A DNA stretch of 45,465 nucleotides. It comes from Psychrobacter piechaudii. GTDB lineage: Bacteria; Pseudomonadota; Gammaproteobacteria; Pseudomonadales; Moraxellaceae. Shown piece by piece: positions 34,389-43,926 of this stretch. The position numbers and the translations under genes are program-made. Below the pieces are notes generated by a model. That model ran no database searches. It was not told the DNA's origin and was given only the letters and a program-made list of their open reading frames with translations. Position 1 is the stretch's first letter, and the number at the start of each line of letters is the position of its first letter. Location of the stretch: positions 1 through 45,465 of the forward strand of contig NZ_FUGE01000110.1 of the NCBI RefSeq assembly GCF_900162825.1. Direction: 5' to 3'.

Positions 34389-35189
34389 ATGAGTAAAACA
34401 GACAATTTAATACTTGGCCCAGAAGCCATCGAAAAAATGCGTATTGCTGGTAAACTTGCCAGCGATGTTCTAGTCATGCTTGATGAGCATGTTAAAGAAG
34501 GCGTAACTACTGAAGCTTTAAACCAACTGGCTCATGACTATATTGTTAATGAGCAAGGTGCGATTCCTGCGCCGTTGAATTATGGCCAGCCCCCTTTCCC
34601 CAAATCTATCTGTACCTCAGTAAACCATGTGGTATGTCACGGTATTCCTAGCGATAATAAAATCTTAAAAGACGGTGATATTATCAATATCGATGTGACT
34701 GTAATTAAAGATGGCTATTATGGTGATACGTCAAAGATGTGGATTATTGGCGAAGGCTCAATCATGGCACAGCGTATCTGTGAAGTGGCACAAAAGGCGC
34801 TTTATGCGGGTATGAGCGTGGTAAAAAATGGCGCTCACTTAGGCGATATTGGCGCAGCCATTCAAGAAGTGGTAGAGCCTGAACGCTTTAGCATCGTTCG
34901 TGAATTCTGTGGTCATGGTATCAGTAATCAATTTCACCATGAGCCACAAGTGATGCACTACGGCCGTAAAGGTACTGGCATGGAGTTAAAAACTGGCATG
35001 ACCTTTACTATTGAGCCGATGATCAACCAGGGCACTTGGAAGACCAAAATCTTACCTGATCAGTGGACAGCTATTACCAAGGACCGCAAATTAACCGCTC
35101 AGTGGGAACACACCTTAATGGTGACGGACAATGGCTGTGAAGTATTCACTACCCGTCCAGAAGAAGACTTAAGCTTCTTAACTGCTTAA
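34389..35189 (+). CDS. map: Type I methionine aminopeptidase
   Basis: Metalloprotease that removes the initiator methionine from nascent proteins. I place the start at 34389 (266 residues; E. coli has 264), where MSKTDNLILGPEAIEKMRIAGKLASDVL begins; the upstream in-frame GTG at 34314 adds 25 unlike residues. The two-metal site is visible: Asp in NIDVTV and in DTSKMW, His in FCGHGIS, Glu in TIEPMI, and Glu in QWEHTL. NHVVCHGIP carries the substrate-binding His. The gene diverges from rpsB across a long spacer and precedes glnD with accessory genes between. Confidence 0.95.
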   Translation: MSKTDNLILGPEAIEKMRIAGKLASDVLVMLDEHVKEGVTTEALNQLAHDYIVNEQGAIPAPLNYGQPPFPKSICTSVNHVVCHGIPSDNKILKDGDIINIDVTVIKDGYYGDTSKMWIIGEGSIMAQRICEVAQKALYAGMSVVKNGAHLGDIGAAIQEVVEPERFSIVREFCGHGISNQFHHEPQVMHYGRKGTGMELKTGMTFTIEPMINQGTWKTKILPDQWTAITKDRKLTAQWEHTLMVTDNGCEVFTTRPEEDLSFLTA

Positions 35190-35197
35190 TTCAATAG

Positions 35198-35226
35198 AAA
35201 AGGCTGCTTAGGCAGTCTTTTTTTAT
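35198..35226 (+). terminator. Terminator of map
   Basis: AAAAGGCTGC / GCAGTCTTTTTTT form a short stem with one G-U-type mismatch, about 10 bases after the map stop, and the stem runs into a T tract. Confidence 0.7.
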
Positions 35227-35427
35227 ATAACCTAAACTATTGTTTTATAAGTTTTTTTAACTATAGGTTTATGTAGCCGTTTTTGTAGCTATTTATTGGA
35301 GTAAGTGGCTCGGTATGGTGGCAATTGTAGGAGCTAAATTTAATTATCAATCGCTTGTCATTGGTGGAATATAGTGATTAAGATTTATTTTATACCGCAA
35401 TTAATCCAAGTCCCTTGTCGCAAAATA

Positions 35428-35820
35428 TCATTTTTTGATAGAGCAAACGAATTTTGCCGCTGCTTCACCAAAAGTATCTGGATAGCTATATGTAAACTCT
35501 GTTGGCTTATCACGTGCAAACACTCTTTTATCACCTAAATAGGAGCGCACTGATAGAGTCCTAAGTTTTATCGGTTTCTCATTACAATGAAATTCTCTTA
35601 AGGTAACAGTTTTATCGTAAGCAGATCCACCAATACCTTGGCTTTGTTCATATTCGTTTTTAATAAATGCCTTAGCGATATTATTTGATTGAGAAATGGA
35701 ATCTAAATCAACATAGAGTTTTACTGCTACTGAATCACCCTCACCTATAAAAATCCAATTTGCTGCACTTACTGTTACTGACATTAAACCTGCCACTGCT
35801 AAAACCACTAACTTTTTCAT
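35428..35820 (-). CDS. Secreted surface-adhesin protein E-like protein
   Basis: A 130-residue exported protein. The start is placed at 35820, where MKKLVVLAVAGLMSVTVSA forms a signal peptide with a cleavage site after VSA-A and a GGGAG ribosome binding site 5 bases upstream; the frame runs 20 residues further upstream with unlikely sequence. The mature part has the pattern of the surface-adhesin protein E (Haemophilus PE) family: WIFIGEGD, YVDLDSI, FIKNEYEQ, TVTLREFHCN, a basic strand and a final FVC; two cysteines (in FHCN and FVCS) probably pair. Adhesion is known for the Haemophilus member only, so function here is uncertain. It is an accessory gene between map and glnD. Confidence 0.75.
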   Translation of the reverse strand: MKKLVVLAVAGLMSVTVSAANWIFIGEGDSVAVKLYVDLDSISQSNNIAKAFIKNEYEQSQGIGGSAYDKTVTLREFHCNEKPIKLRTLSVRSYLGDKRVFARDKPTEFTYSYPDTFGEAAAKFVCSIKK

Positions 35821-36125
35821 ACCACTCCCATTGCAAATTTTCTGATTATACCTCAAGCAATACACTTCACCTGCCAGCAAATAGCATCAAAAAGTGTGTA
35901 TGACTCCCACACTAGGAAATAAACTCACCTATAAATGCTTTATAACTATCGGGTCTGTCTTGTCTCAAAATTATCAATTTCAATAATAATACTAACATTA
36001 GAATTAATTACCACTCTTTCATGCTGTTTAGCTGTGGTTAAGTATTGTCATTTTTATAGGCATCATAATCTGAAGCGACTATCTAGAATATCTGATATAT
36101 TAATTCGATATAAAAGGAGTTAGAT

Positions 36126-36741
36126 TTGAATAAATTATTAAGTATTGGTTTTTTAAGTTTAGCTTTAATTGGGTGCGGTGGAGAACCAACGGAAGATACT
36201 TCTACAGTGGAGTCAACTAAGACTTCAATTGAAGATACGTCTACAGCAAAATCGAATAAGACATCACTCGAAGATAGTTTAGGTCTTGGCATAACACTTG
36301 GTATAACACCAGTACAGTTTGGAGAGAGAGTTGATCCAATTTTGAGTCAGCTTGGCATAAATAGCGGTGACTGGAGCAAGTTTAATGATGAAGGTGAGTA
36401 TTTTGACTCAATAATCAAAGACTATCCTAGAGACATAACTTTAAATGCCACCGTATATAAAAATGGTGAGCTTAGAAGTTTGCAATATATGTTGCCTACC
36501 ATTGACGCTAGCGGTGCAGCACTTACATTAAGCAGCCTTGCATTCACTGCAGTTAGAAGATGAAAAAGCACAAGACGTCTCAATGGGTTCATTAGAGAGA
36601 GTAACTGGTAAATTTGTAGAGACCCAAGAGAGTCAAAGAGAGGTTAATGTGGTAGGTAGTAATGCTTATGTTGCTGAGGTATCAAAACTAGCTATTACAT
36701 TTAGAGTTGATCCTACTGAAGTAAGCGAATATGTAGAGTAG
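36126..36741 (+). pseudogene. Frameshifted lipoprotein gene
   Basis: A TTG start at 36126, seven bases after AAAGGAG, opens a lipoprotein with signal peptide MNKLLSIGFLSLALIGCGG and a lipobox (LIGC). The frame stops at 36563 (145 residues). A second frame, open from about 36532 to 36741, continues with LEDEKAQDVSMGSLERVTGKFVETQ and VAEVSKLAITFRVDPTEVSEYVE, so a one-base change between 36532 and 36560 breaks one longer gene. The mature region starts with two 13-residue repeats (EDTSTVESTKTSI, EDTSTAKSNKTSL). Family not recognised. Its function may be lost, or the break could be a sequencing error. Confidence 0.7.
36193..36270 (+). repeat. 39-bp tandem repeat in the lipoprotein gene
   Basis: Two in-frame copies of about 39 bp encode EDTST..S.KTS segments directly behind the lipid anchor: a Ser/Thr-rich tether. 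Confidence 0.65.
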
Positions 36742-36763
36742 AATATTTTAATCTAGATGAGAG

Positions 36764-36793
36764 AGTCCTGCCTTAATGAGTGGGACTTTTTTA
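36764..36793 (+). terminator. Terminator after the lipoprotein gene
   Basis: AGTCCT (36764-36769) and GGGACT (36782-36787) form a six-pair stem with one G-U pair, followed by a run of T, about 25 bases past the second frame. Confidence 0.55.
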
Positions 36794-37052
36794 TGGCTAC
36801 AATTAATAATCAATGTTTCAGTTCAGCTTGACTAGACCTGAGCATAATTTATTAAAAAGAAATACGATAGACAGTCTTTTTTTTTGACAAAAATGATGTA
36901 AACCTTATTAACATGGCTCTATACTGTATAAATTAAGCAGACCTTCATTACGCCCTGCTTTTTACAAGAATAATGCTATAAACGGTGGATATGAATTAAA
37001 CCGTTTTATAAATTAAATATCCTCAACTCACAAACCTTGCTTGGATTCCAAC

Positions 37053-39752
37053 ATGTTTATTGCCGACTCAATCGACACTTTAATTACTGAGTTACCTGAT
37101 TTATCGAATGTCTCCTCTGCCCAGTCTAGGAACTTAGGCATACCTGACTGGCTAAAACAGATTGAAGAAGACATCTCAGCTGCATTGGCGAAGGGCGTAG
37201 ACATAAGGAGTTTGGTTGAGGCACGTGCTGAGGCGATAGACAGCCTGCTCATTGAACTGTTCAAGTTGCATGAGTTACAACAGACTGAGTTGGCATTATT
37301 TGCAGTCGGCGGTTATGGGCGTGGTGAGCTCTCCCCCTACTCTGATGTCGATATTTTATTATTGTCTCCTGATACCTTAAACGATGAGGACAATAAAAAA
37401 GTAGATGCTTTTGTGGCCAGACTATGGGACATAGGTATTGAACCAGGATTGTCAGTGCGTAGCGTTCAAGACTGTGCAGAAGTGGCCACCGACATAACTG
37501 TTGCCACCAACTTACTCGAAGCCCGCCTCTTGGTGGGTAATGAAAGTCTGAGCCAGGCTCCTAATGATATTGTGCAGCAGCTGTGGTCTCAAAAAGATTT
37601 CTATGAAGCAAAAATGGCCGAAGCTCGTGCCCGTCACCTCCGTCATAACGGCACTGAGTACAACCTTGAACCTGATATCAAAAAATCGCCCGGTGGCTTA
37701 CGTGATATCCATACCATTGGCTGGATAACCAAGCGCTATTTTAGAATCGGTAAGCTTTATGACTTAGTGCCACAAGAGTTCCTAACTGAAAGAGAGTTTG
37801 ATGAGCTGATGTTTGCTGAGGATTTCTTATGGCTTATCCGTCATCATTTGCATCACTTAACCGGCCGCAATGAAAACAAACTGCTATTTGATTACCAACG
37901 TGATATTGCCGAGCGTATGGGCTATGAACAAACTGCAGAGGACGAGCCTAATACCGCTGTTGAAAACTTTATGCGTGACTATTATAGATGCGCCATGCAG
38001 ATATCAACGCTCTCGGAAATGCTTACCTCTCATTATTATGAAACTATAATTGAAGCCCGTCTTCCTGAGTCAGAGCGCCCCACCAAAACTGTATTAAACG
38101 CTCGCTTCAATCAAGTAGGCGATCAAATCGGTATCGCCCATCACCATGTCTTTGCTCAGCATCCTGAAGCCATCTTAGAGATGTTCTTATTGATGGGACA
38201 GCAAGGTATTAAAAAGATTCGTACTCGCACCTTACGAGCACTAAAAATTGCTGCTCGAGGTATTGATCAAAGTTACCGCGATACTGAGCTGCATAAACAG
38301 CTATTTTTGGCCAACCTCAAAGAGCAAAATTACTTATATCAGCGCCTGCGTATTATGAAACGCTACGGGGTATTGACCAACTATATGCCTCAGTTCGCTA
38401 ATTTGGTAGGGCTAATGCAGTATGATTTATTCCATCGTTACACCGTAGATGCTCATATTTTATTACTGGTTCGTATGCTGCATCGTTTTACCGATCCTAA
38501 GTATAAAGATGATTTTGGCCTGGTAGGCTCAATTTATAAACGTATCGAGCGCAAAGAAATCATTATATTAGCCGCTATTTTTCATGATATTGCTAAAGGG
38601 CGTGGCGGCGATCACAGTGAACTCGGAGAAATTGACGCCATTGAGTTTTGTTTAAATCATGGCATGAGTGAAGCCGATGCCAAGCTGATTGGCTGGTTAA
38701 CTCGATATCACTTATTGATGTCGATGACCGCCCAAAAACAAGACATCTCTGACCCTGAAGTGGTCACTAAATTCGCTAATCTTGTGGGTAACGTCACTCA
38801 CTTGAACCACTTATATGTGTTGACGGTCGCTGATATGAATGCGACCAACCCTCAGTTATGGAACAGCTGGCGCGCCAGCCTAATGAAGCAGCTTTATACC
38901 CAGACACGCCGAATCTTACGAGCAGATTTAGACGCCCCCACCAACCGTCAAGAGATGATTGCCACTACCCGTCAGCAAGCGTTGGCCATGCTAGATAAAG
39001 TAGACAATCAGCATATGAATAGAGAAGAAGTGTTGGCCTTATGGGATGAGCTGGGTGATGAGTATTTCTTACGAGAGATTCCTGAAGCCATCATGTGGCA
39101 TACTGAAGCCATCTTAAACCACCCTCCTATTGGTCGAGCCTCGGACAGCAATAGTGAGCCTCTTATTGTGCTGCGTGAGCACCGAGAGCTGGCACTAGAT
39201 GCGGTACAAATCTTTATTTATACTCAAAATCAGGCCAATCTATTTGCAGTGACCATGGCCGTATTTGATCAAATGAACTTGGATGTATTAGACGCTAGGA
39301 TTATCACTGCCACCCGTGATTTTGCTTTGGACTCTTATGTGTTATTAGACCGTCATGGCACTTTATTAACCGACCCTGAGTCTCGAGCAGAATTAAGTCG
39401 CCGCTTAATTGAGGCCTTTAAAAACCCTCAATCTCCCAAGTTGGTACAGAAGCGTTTGCCGCGCCGACTAAAGAACTTCCAAGTACCAACCACTATTGAT
39501 TTTCACTATAATGAAGCGAGTCGTCAGCACGTAATGAGTTTAACCACGCTCGATCAGCCAGGGTTGTTGGCCCGTATTGGTCAGGTGTTTTTGAATGAGC
39601 AAATTGAGGTGCATGCAGCTCGAATTACCACTTTAGGGGAGCGCGCTGAAGATATGTTTTATATTAGTGATAGAGGTGATGCGATGCTTAGTGAAGCGAA
39701 GCTTGAGCGCTTAAAGAGTATTTTGATACAACAGCTTACGCCTTGCGGCTAG
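37053..39752 (+). CDS. glnD: Bifunctional uridylyltransferase/uridylyl-removing enzyme GlnD
   Basis: Nitrogen sensor that uridylylates PII at low glutamine and removes UMP at high glutamine. About 899 residues from ATG 37053; a TTG at 37041 is a weaker alternative. The nucleotidyltransferase signature GGYGRGELSPYSDVD holds Asp98 and Asp100. The HD domain has AAIFHDIAKGRGGDHSELG (His511-Asp512), and two C-terminal ACT domains (about 700-775 and 815-895, with MSLTTLDQPGLLARIGQVF) sense glutamine. All active parts are intact. The order map-glnD-dapC is that of Pseudomonas, except that accessory genes stand between map and glnD here. Confidence 0.96.
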   Translation: MFIADSIDTLITELPDLSNVSSAQSRNLGIPDWLKQIEEDISAALAKGVDIRSLVEARAEAIDSLLIELFKLHELQQTELALFAVGGYGRGELSPYSDVDILLLSPDTLNDEDNKKVDAFVARLWDIGIEPGLSVRSVQDCAEVATDITVATNLLEARLLVGNESLSQAPNDIVQQLWSQKDFYEAKMAEARARHLRHNGTEYNLEPDIKKSPGGLRDIHTIGWITKRYFRIGKLYDLVPQEFLTEREFDELMFAEDFLWLIRHHLHHLTGRNENKLLFDYQRDIAERMGYEQTAEDEPNTAVENFMRDYYRCAMQISTLSEMLTSHYYETIIEARLPESERPTKTVLNARFNQVGDQIGIAHHHVFAQHPEAILEMFLLMGQQGIKKIRTRTLRALKIAARGIDQSYRDTELHKQLFLANLKEQNYLYQRLRIMKRYGVLTNYMPQFANLVGLMQYDLFHRYTVDAHILLLVRMLHRFTDPKYKDDFGLVGSIYKRIERKEIIILAAIFHDIAKGRGGDHSELGEIDAIEFCLNHGMSEADAKLIGWLTRYHLLMSMTAQKQDISDPEVVTKFANLVGNVTHLNHLYVLTVADMNATNPQLWNSWRASLMKQLYTQTRRILRADLDAPTNRQEMIATTRQQALAMLDKVDNQHMNREEVLALWDELGDEYFLREIPEAIMWHTEAILNHPPIGRASDSNSEPLIVLREHRELALDAVQIFIYTQNQANLFAVTMAVFDQMNLDVLDARIITATRDFALDSYVLLDRHGTLLTDPESRAELSRRLIEAFKNPQSPKLVQKRLPRRLKNFQVPTTIDFHYNEASRQHVMSLTTLDQPGLLARIGQVFLNEQIEVHAARITTLGERAEDMFYISDRGDAMLSEAKLERLKSILIQQLTPCG

Positions 39753-39878
39753 CCCAATAGAGCCAATGGTTAGAGGGTTAGCCTCCTGCTTTTACTAACC
39801 TAACCATTCAGGCAAGATATAATACAGAAGCTCAGAGAAGAGCATAAATAATCAAAGATGACCATAAGTAGGCAATCC

Positions 39879-41102
39879 ATGAACCCAAAATTAGACTTGC
39901 TGCACCCTTATCCTTTTGCCAAGATGGCCACCCTGCTTCAGGACTCAGTAGCTGCTACTGAGTATCCAACCATTAAATTAGGGATTGGTGAGCCTAAGCA
40001 TACGCCTCCAGATTTTGTTATTAAGGCCTTAGCCGATAACTTAAACAAGGTACAAAACTATCCTAGCACCAATGGACTACTGGAGTTACGCCAAGCGATT
40101 GCCCAATGGTTAAGCCGCCGCTTTAAGTTATCAAACATTGATGTCGACTCACAGATTATTCCGGTTATGGGCACTCGTGAAGCTTTATTTAGCTTCGTAC
40201 AAGCGGCCATTGATAATTCTAAAGTGACAAACAGCAATGACAAACCTTTGGTAGTCATGCCCAACCCTTTTTATCAAATCTATGAGGGAGCCACGTTACT
40301 GGCTGGAGCAGAGCCCTATTTTGTCTCCTGTAATGCTGATAATGATTTTAAAGGCGATTACCGCTCTGTGCCGAGTGAAATATGGCAGCGCACTCAGCTG
40401 GTCTTCGTTTGTAGTCCTAACAACCCTACTGGCGCCGTATTTAGTGAAGCTGACTGGCAGGTATTAATCGAGTTATCTGATCAGTACGACTTTATTATTG
40501 CCAGTGATGAGTGTTATAGCGAGCTTTATTTTGATAAACCACCAGTAGGTCTGCTAGAGGCCTGTGCCCATATGGGTCGCCATGACTATAAAAACTGTGT
40601 CGTTTTTCACTCCTTATCAAAGCGCTCAAACTTACCAGGTTTACGCTCAGGCTTTGTGGCCGGTGATGCTGAACTGCTCATGCCCTATCTTCAATACCGT
40701 ACTTATCAAGGCTGTGCCCTTCCTATTCACCATCAGTTGGCGTCTATTGCCGCTTGGCAAGATGAGAGTCATGTAGAGGAAAACCGACGGCTTTATGCCC
40801 AAAAGTTCGACTTATGGATGAGTGAGCTTGCAGACTTGCTAAAGCTTAATAAACCGGATGCTGGCTTTTACTTTTGGGTACAAGTTCCCGAGCAATTTAA
40901 AGATGAACAAGGTAATCTAGATGATGAGGCTTTTGTGAAGGCTTTATTTGAAAAGGTAAATATCCACGCCTTAGCCGGTCGTTATTTATCACGAGAAGTT
41001 GATGGTACTAATCCAGGTAAAGGCTTTGTCAGGTTGGCTTTGGTAGCCAGTGTTGAGGAAAGCCAGGATGCCATCACTCGCATTAAGACCCTACTTAGCT
41101 AA
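39879..41102 (+). CDS. dapC: Succinyldiaminopimelate transaminase
   Basis: PLP enzyme of lysine and peptidoglycan precursor synthesis, converting N-succinyl-2-amino-6-oxopimelate to N-succinyl-LL-diaminopimelate. About 407 residues from the chosen ATG, whose protein opens MNPKLDLLHPYPFAKM as in Pseudomonas homologues; the in-frame ATG at 39858 adds seven residues. The fold-type I motifs are GEPKHTPP, PNPFYQIYEGA, CSPNNPTGAVF, SDECYSELYFD and SLSKRSNLPGLRSGF, with Lys248 as the expected Schiff-base lysine; RLALVAS near the end is the usual substrate-carboxylate segment. It follows glnD after 127 bases, and this neighbourhood is the main reason for preferring DapC over other class I aminotransferases. 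Confidence 0.9.
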   Translation: MNPKLDLLHPYPFAKMATLLQDSVAATEYPTIKLGIGEPKHTPPDFVIKALADNLNKVQNYPSTNGLLELRQAIAQWLSRRFKLSNIDVDSQIIPVMGTREALFSFVQAAIDNSKVTNSNDKPLVVMPNPFYQIYEGATLLAGAEPYFVSCNADNDFKGDYRSVPSEIWQRTQLVFVCSPNNPTGAVFSEADWQVLIELSDQYDFIIASDECYSELYFDKPPVGLLEACAHMGRHDYKNCVVFHSLSKRSNLPGLRSGFVAGDAELLMPYLQYRTYQGCALPIHHQLASIAAWQDESHVEENRRLYAQKFDLWMSELADLLKLNKPDAGFYFWVQVPEQFKDEQGNLDDEAFVKALFEKVNIHALAGRYLSREVDGTNPGKGFVRLALVASVEESQDAITRIKTLLS

Positions 41103-41192
41103 GCCTGTACTATCATTAAAATTGCCGCTGAATAGTTAAAGATAAAACCAAAACGATTACAATTACGCAAAAACATAACCAGGGAGTGGTTC

Positions 41193-43181
41193 ATGACAAG
41201 GCTAGACTTTACCCAGCCTCCTTTTGACGTTTTAAGCTCAAGCGAACGTGAAAGTATCAAAAAGCAAACCCAAATTCGCTATTTGGCCAAAAACGAAGCC
41301 TTAACGGCTGAGGACCATAACTACTTTTATGTGGTTTTAAAAGGGCGTATCCAGCAAACGCTTAATGGCGAGGAGCTGCATGATTTTGCAGCTACTAACT
41401 TTAGCAATGACTGGTTTGATGCTCGAAAGCAGCCCACAAATGAGTTCAACTCAATTTCATCTATCGATCAGATAAACTCTGAAGCCGCCGCAACTTTGTC
41501 CCTACATCAACCGCATAACGCCTATCAGTATCAGTACCATGCCGTAGAAGACAGCTTATTACTTCAGGTAAACTCTGAGGCCATTGATAAGCTTTCGGTA
41601 CAAAACCGTCATATCCGCAAGCTTCTTAGTGGCGAGTTGGCTGAAAGGATGCAGGCTTATAGCGAGCGAAGCCAGAGCAGTACAGCTGCTCAACATCTTA
41701 ATTATTCTTTGAATCAGTCTATAGTAGGTAATCAAGCTGAGTCGCAGCAGCTGATGCTACAGCCCGTCACCGCCATTCGTATGCTAGAGGTGCATACCAT
41801 TTCAGAGACCGCTACCTTATTTGAAGCGGCGATGACCATGACCAAAGCTGGCTTAAAGCATGTGTTGGTCAAACGCACCCCTACGATAGAGCGTCACCCT
41901 ACCCGCTCCCATCAAAGTAATCTGGGGATACTGACCGATGCAGACATTTGCCGTGCGGTAAGTGAGCAAGTAGACATGAGCACAGCCCTGTGCCGAGATT
42001 ATGCCAAGTTCAAACTGCACACTATTTCTCATCAACAAGATATTAGTGAAGCATTATTGACCATGATTCGCTATCGAGTGCACCGTCTTCCCGTTTTGGA
42101 TGAAAATGAGGAGGTTATCGGAGTGCTGGGGCAAAGTGATTTATTGGCATTTTTGAGTCATCACTCACAGCTGTTGTCGTTACAAATTGAGCAGGCCAAC
42201 AGTATCGAAGGTCTAAAACAGCCGGTTGAATCTATCGGTCAATATATCCGTACCCAGCACAATAATGGCATTAAAATCGGCGTCATCAGTCGTATCGTCC
42301 AAGCCTTAAATGCGCACGTATTTGCTAAGTTGTGGCGGTTAATTGTTCCAGATATGGTTTATGAAAACACTTGTATAATCGTCATGGGCTCTGAAGGCCG
42401 CGGTGAACAAATCATGCGCACAGACCAAGATAACGCGCTTATTATTCGCAATGGTTTTAGCGATCCCAATCTTGCTGACTATGCAGAAACCTTTAATCAG
42501 ACATTAGCCGACATGGGCTATCCTCTGTGCGAAGGCAATATTATGATGACCAACCCGTTATGGCGACAGCCTCTAAACCGTTTCAAATCTGAAGTATCTA
42601 CTTGGTTTAGTCAAAAAGAGCCGGAACACGCCATATGGCTGTCATCCTTATTAGATGCCTCATATGTTTGCGGTGATGAGCGTCTGCTTGAGGGGCTACG
42701 TAAACACCTACAGATCGCTCATCGCAGTGCCGACCCTATGTTCGTGCGCAGCTTTGCCCAAGCCGCTTTACAGTTTGGTGAAATCAATCAGTGGTGGAAA
42801 AAGTTCGTGCCTTTAATCGGCAAACCCATGCCACAAGACATTGACTTAAAAAAGGCCGGTATTTTTCCTTTGGTACATGGTATTCGTGCCTTGGCCTTAG
42901 AAAACGATATCTTTGAGGCTACCAGTACCAAAGATCGGCTACAACAATTAGCCCAGTTGGGCGTTATTACTCCTAAACGGGCAGAAACTTTAAATGAAGC
43001 GTTAGAGTTTTTTATGGCAAGACGGTTAGATATTGCCCTTGCTACCGATAATAAACTGGCTCGAGAAGTAGACCCTGCCATGTTATCCGCGTTAGAAAGA
43101 GACTTATTAAAAGAGTGCCTCAATGTGGTAAAAAGTTTCAAAAATGAACTGCGTCAACGCTATCAATTAGATATCGCTTGA
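41193..43181 (+). CDS. cNMP-binding-like, CBS-pair and DUF294 nucleotidyltransferase-like protein
   Basis: A 662-residue cytoplasmic signalling protein. The first 150 residues resemble a cyclic-nucleotide-binding-like regulatory fold. Two CBS motifs follow (about 195-335, with LGILTDADICRAVSEQ and HRLPVLDENEEVIGVLGQSDL). A DUF294 nucleotidyltransferase-like domain with MGSEGRGEQIMRTDQDNALI (Gly399, Ser400, metal-site Asp411 and Asp413) is at about 360-490, and the helical DUF294_C domain runs to the end. DUF294 resembles GlnD-type nucleotidyltransferases and, in this layout, is thought to sense adenine nucleotides and modify a partner protein; target unknown. The exonuclease gene starts 16 bases after the stop, so the pair is very likely co-transcribed. 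Confidence 0.9.
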   Translation: MTRLDFTQPPFDVLSSSERESIKKQTQIRYLAKNEALTAEDHNYFYVVLKGRIQQTLNGEELHDFAATNFSNDWFDARKQPTNEFNSISSIDQINSEAAATLSLHQPHNAYQYQYHAVEDSLLLQVNSEAIDKLSVQNRHIRKLLSGELAERMQAYSERSQSSTAAQHLNYSLNQSIVGNQAESQQLMLQPVTAIRMLEVHTISETATLFEAAMTMTKAGLKHVLVKRTPTIERHPTRSHQSNLGILTDADICRAVSEQVDMSTALCRDYAKFKLHTISHQQDISEALLTMIRYRVHRLPVLDENEEVIGVLGQSDLLAFLSHHSQLLSLQIEQANSIEGLKQPVESIGQYIRTQHNNGIKIGVISRIVQALNAHVFAKLWRLIVPDMVYENTCIIVMGSEGRGEQIMRTDQDNALIIRNGFSDPNLADYAETFNQTLADMGYPLCEGNIMMTNPLWRQPLNRFKSEVSTWFSQKEPEHAIWLSSLLDASYVCGDERLLEGLRKHLQIAHRSADPMFVRSFAQAALQFGEINQWWKKFVPLIGKPMPQDIDLKKAGIFPLVHGIRALALENDIFEATSTKDRLQQLAQLGVITPKRAETLNEALEFFMARRLDIALATDNKLAREVDPAMLSALERDLLKECLNVVKSFKNELRQRYQLDIA

Positions 43182-43197
43182 CCTAAAGGCGGCAATC

Positions 43198-43803
43198 ATG
43201 AACTTAGTACAGAACCTAAAGTCCGCTTGGTATCTAAAGAAGTTGACTCGTCCTGAGTATAAGGGGATGTTTCAGCCACCACAGCCGAATCAATGGGTGG
43301 CTATTGATTGTGAAATGACTGGATTAAATCCAAAAAAAGATCATCTGCTGTCCATTGCCGCCATTCATATCAATGGCTCACAAATACAAAGTGGTGAGGG
43401 TCTACATCTCATTTGCCGTCCGCCTGTTATGCCAAAAAAAGACACCATTGTCATTCATGGCTTACGTCCGCTGGACGTGGAAAACGGCTTAAGTTATGAA
43501 CAAATGCTCGAGAGGTTACTACCCTTTATTGGCAATAGACCCATTGTGGGTTACTGCCCGCAATTGGATTTAGGGTTTTTGAATCAGATAACCAAATCCT
43601 ATATGGGGACTGCTCTGCCTAACCCCGTTATCGATATACGGGACTTATATAGCCGATATAGTGGCAATCGTACTCAAGGTATCTCGCATCAAGCTCAGCA
43701 GCTAAGTGCCATTTGTCAGCAATTAAAACTGCCTGAGCTAGCAGCCCATGATGCTTACAATGACGCCTTAATGACGGCTATGGCCTTTTTACATCTTAAA
43801 TAA
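43198..43803 (+). CDS. 3'-5' exonuclease of the DEDDh (DnaQ/PolIII epsilon-like) family
   Basis: A 201-residue exonuclease. The DEDDh residues are all visible: Asp37 and Glu39 in AIDCEMTGLN, Asp124 in YCPQLDLGFLN, and His184 and Asp189 in HDAYNDAL. The 30-residue basic N-terminal leader (KSAWYLKKLTRPEYKG) is typical of the small PolIII-epsilon-like proteins that occur next to CBS/DUF294 genes. Probable job: removing nucleotides from 3' ends of DNA or of small RNA; the substrate is not known. It is tightly linked to the preceding gene (16 bases), which suggests a shared function. An IS66 element ends 123 bases after it. Confidence 0.9.
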   Translation: MNLVQNLKSAWYLKKLTRPEYKGMFQPPQPNQWVAIDCEMTGLNPKKDHLLSIAAIHINGSQIQSGEGLHLICRPPVMPKKDTIVIHGLRPLDVENGLSYEQMLERLLPFIGNRPIVGYCPQLDLGFLNQITKSYMGTALPNPVIDIRDLYSRYSGNRTQGISHQAQQLSAICQQLKLPELAAHDAYNDALMTAMAFLHLK

Positions 43804-43926
43804 ACTCCTCATATAATATCGCTTTAAGTCCTTTGAGTACTGCTAGCCCACCGCTGCTTTAACAATGCCTTTGACTGACTATTTGTCCCTGCCCCTGTGT
43901 TTATTAACTGTCTGAACCGTTATAAT

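Noticed and set aside
36884-36925. TTGACA with TATACT as a glnD promoter
   Set aside because: The two hexamers are about 30 bases apart, too far for a sigma-70 promoter.
36918-36932. LexA-like CTATACTGTATAA motif upstream of glnD
   Set aside because: Near-palindromic and short, in AT-rich DNA; glnD is not an SOS gene, and Moraxellaceae as I recall generally lack a classical LexA.
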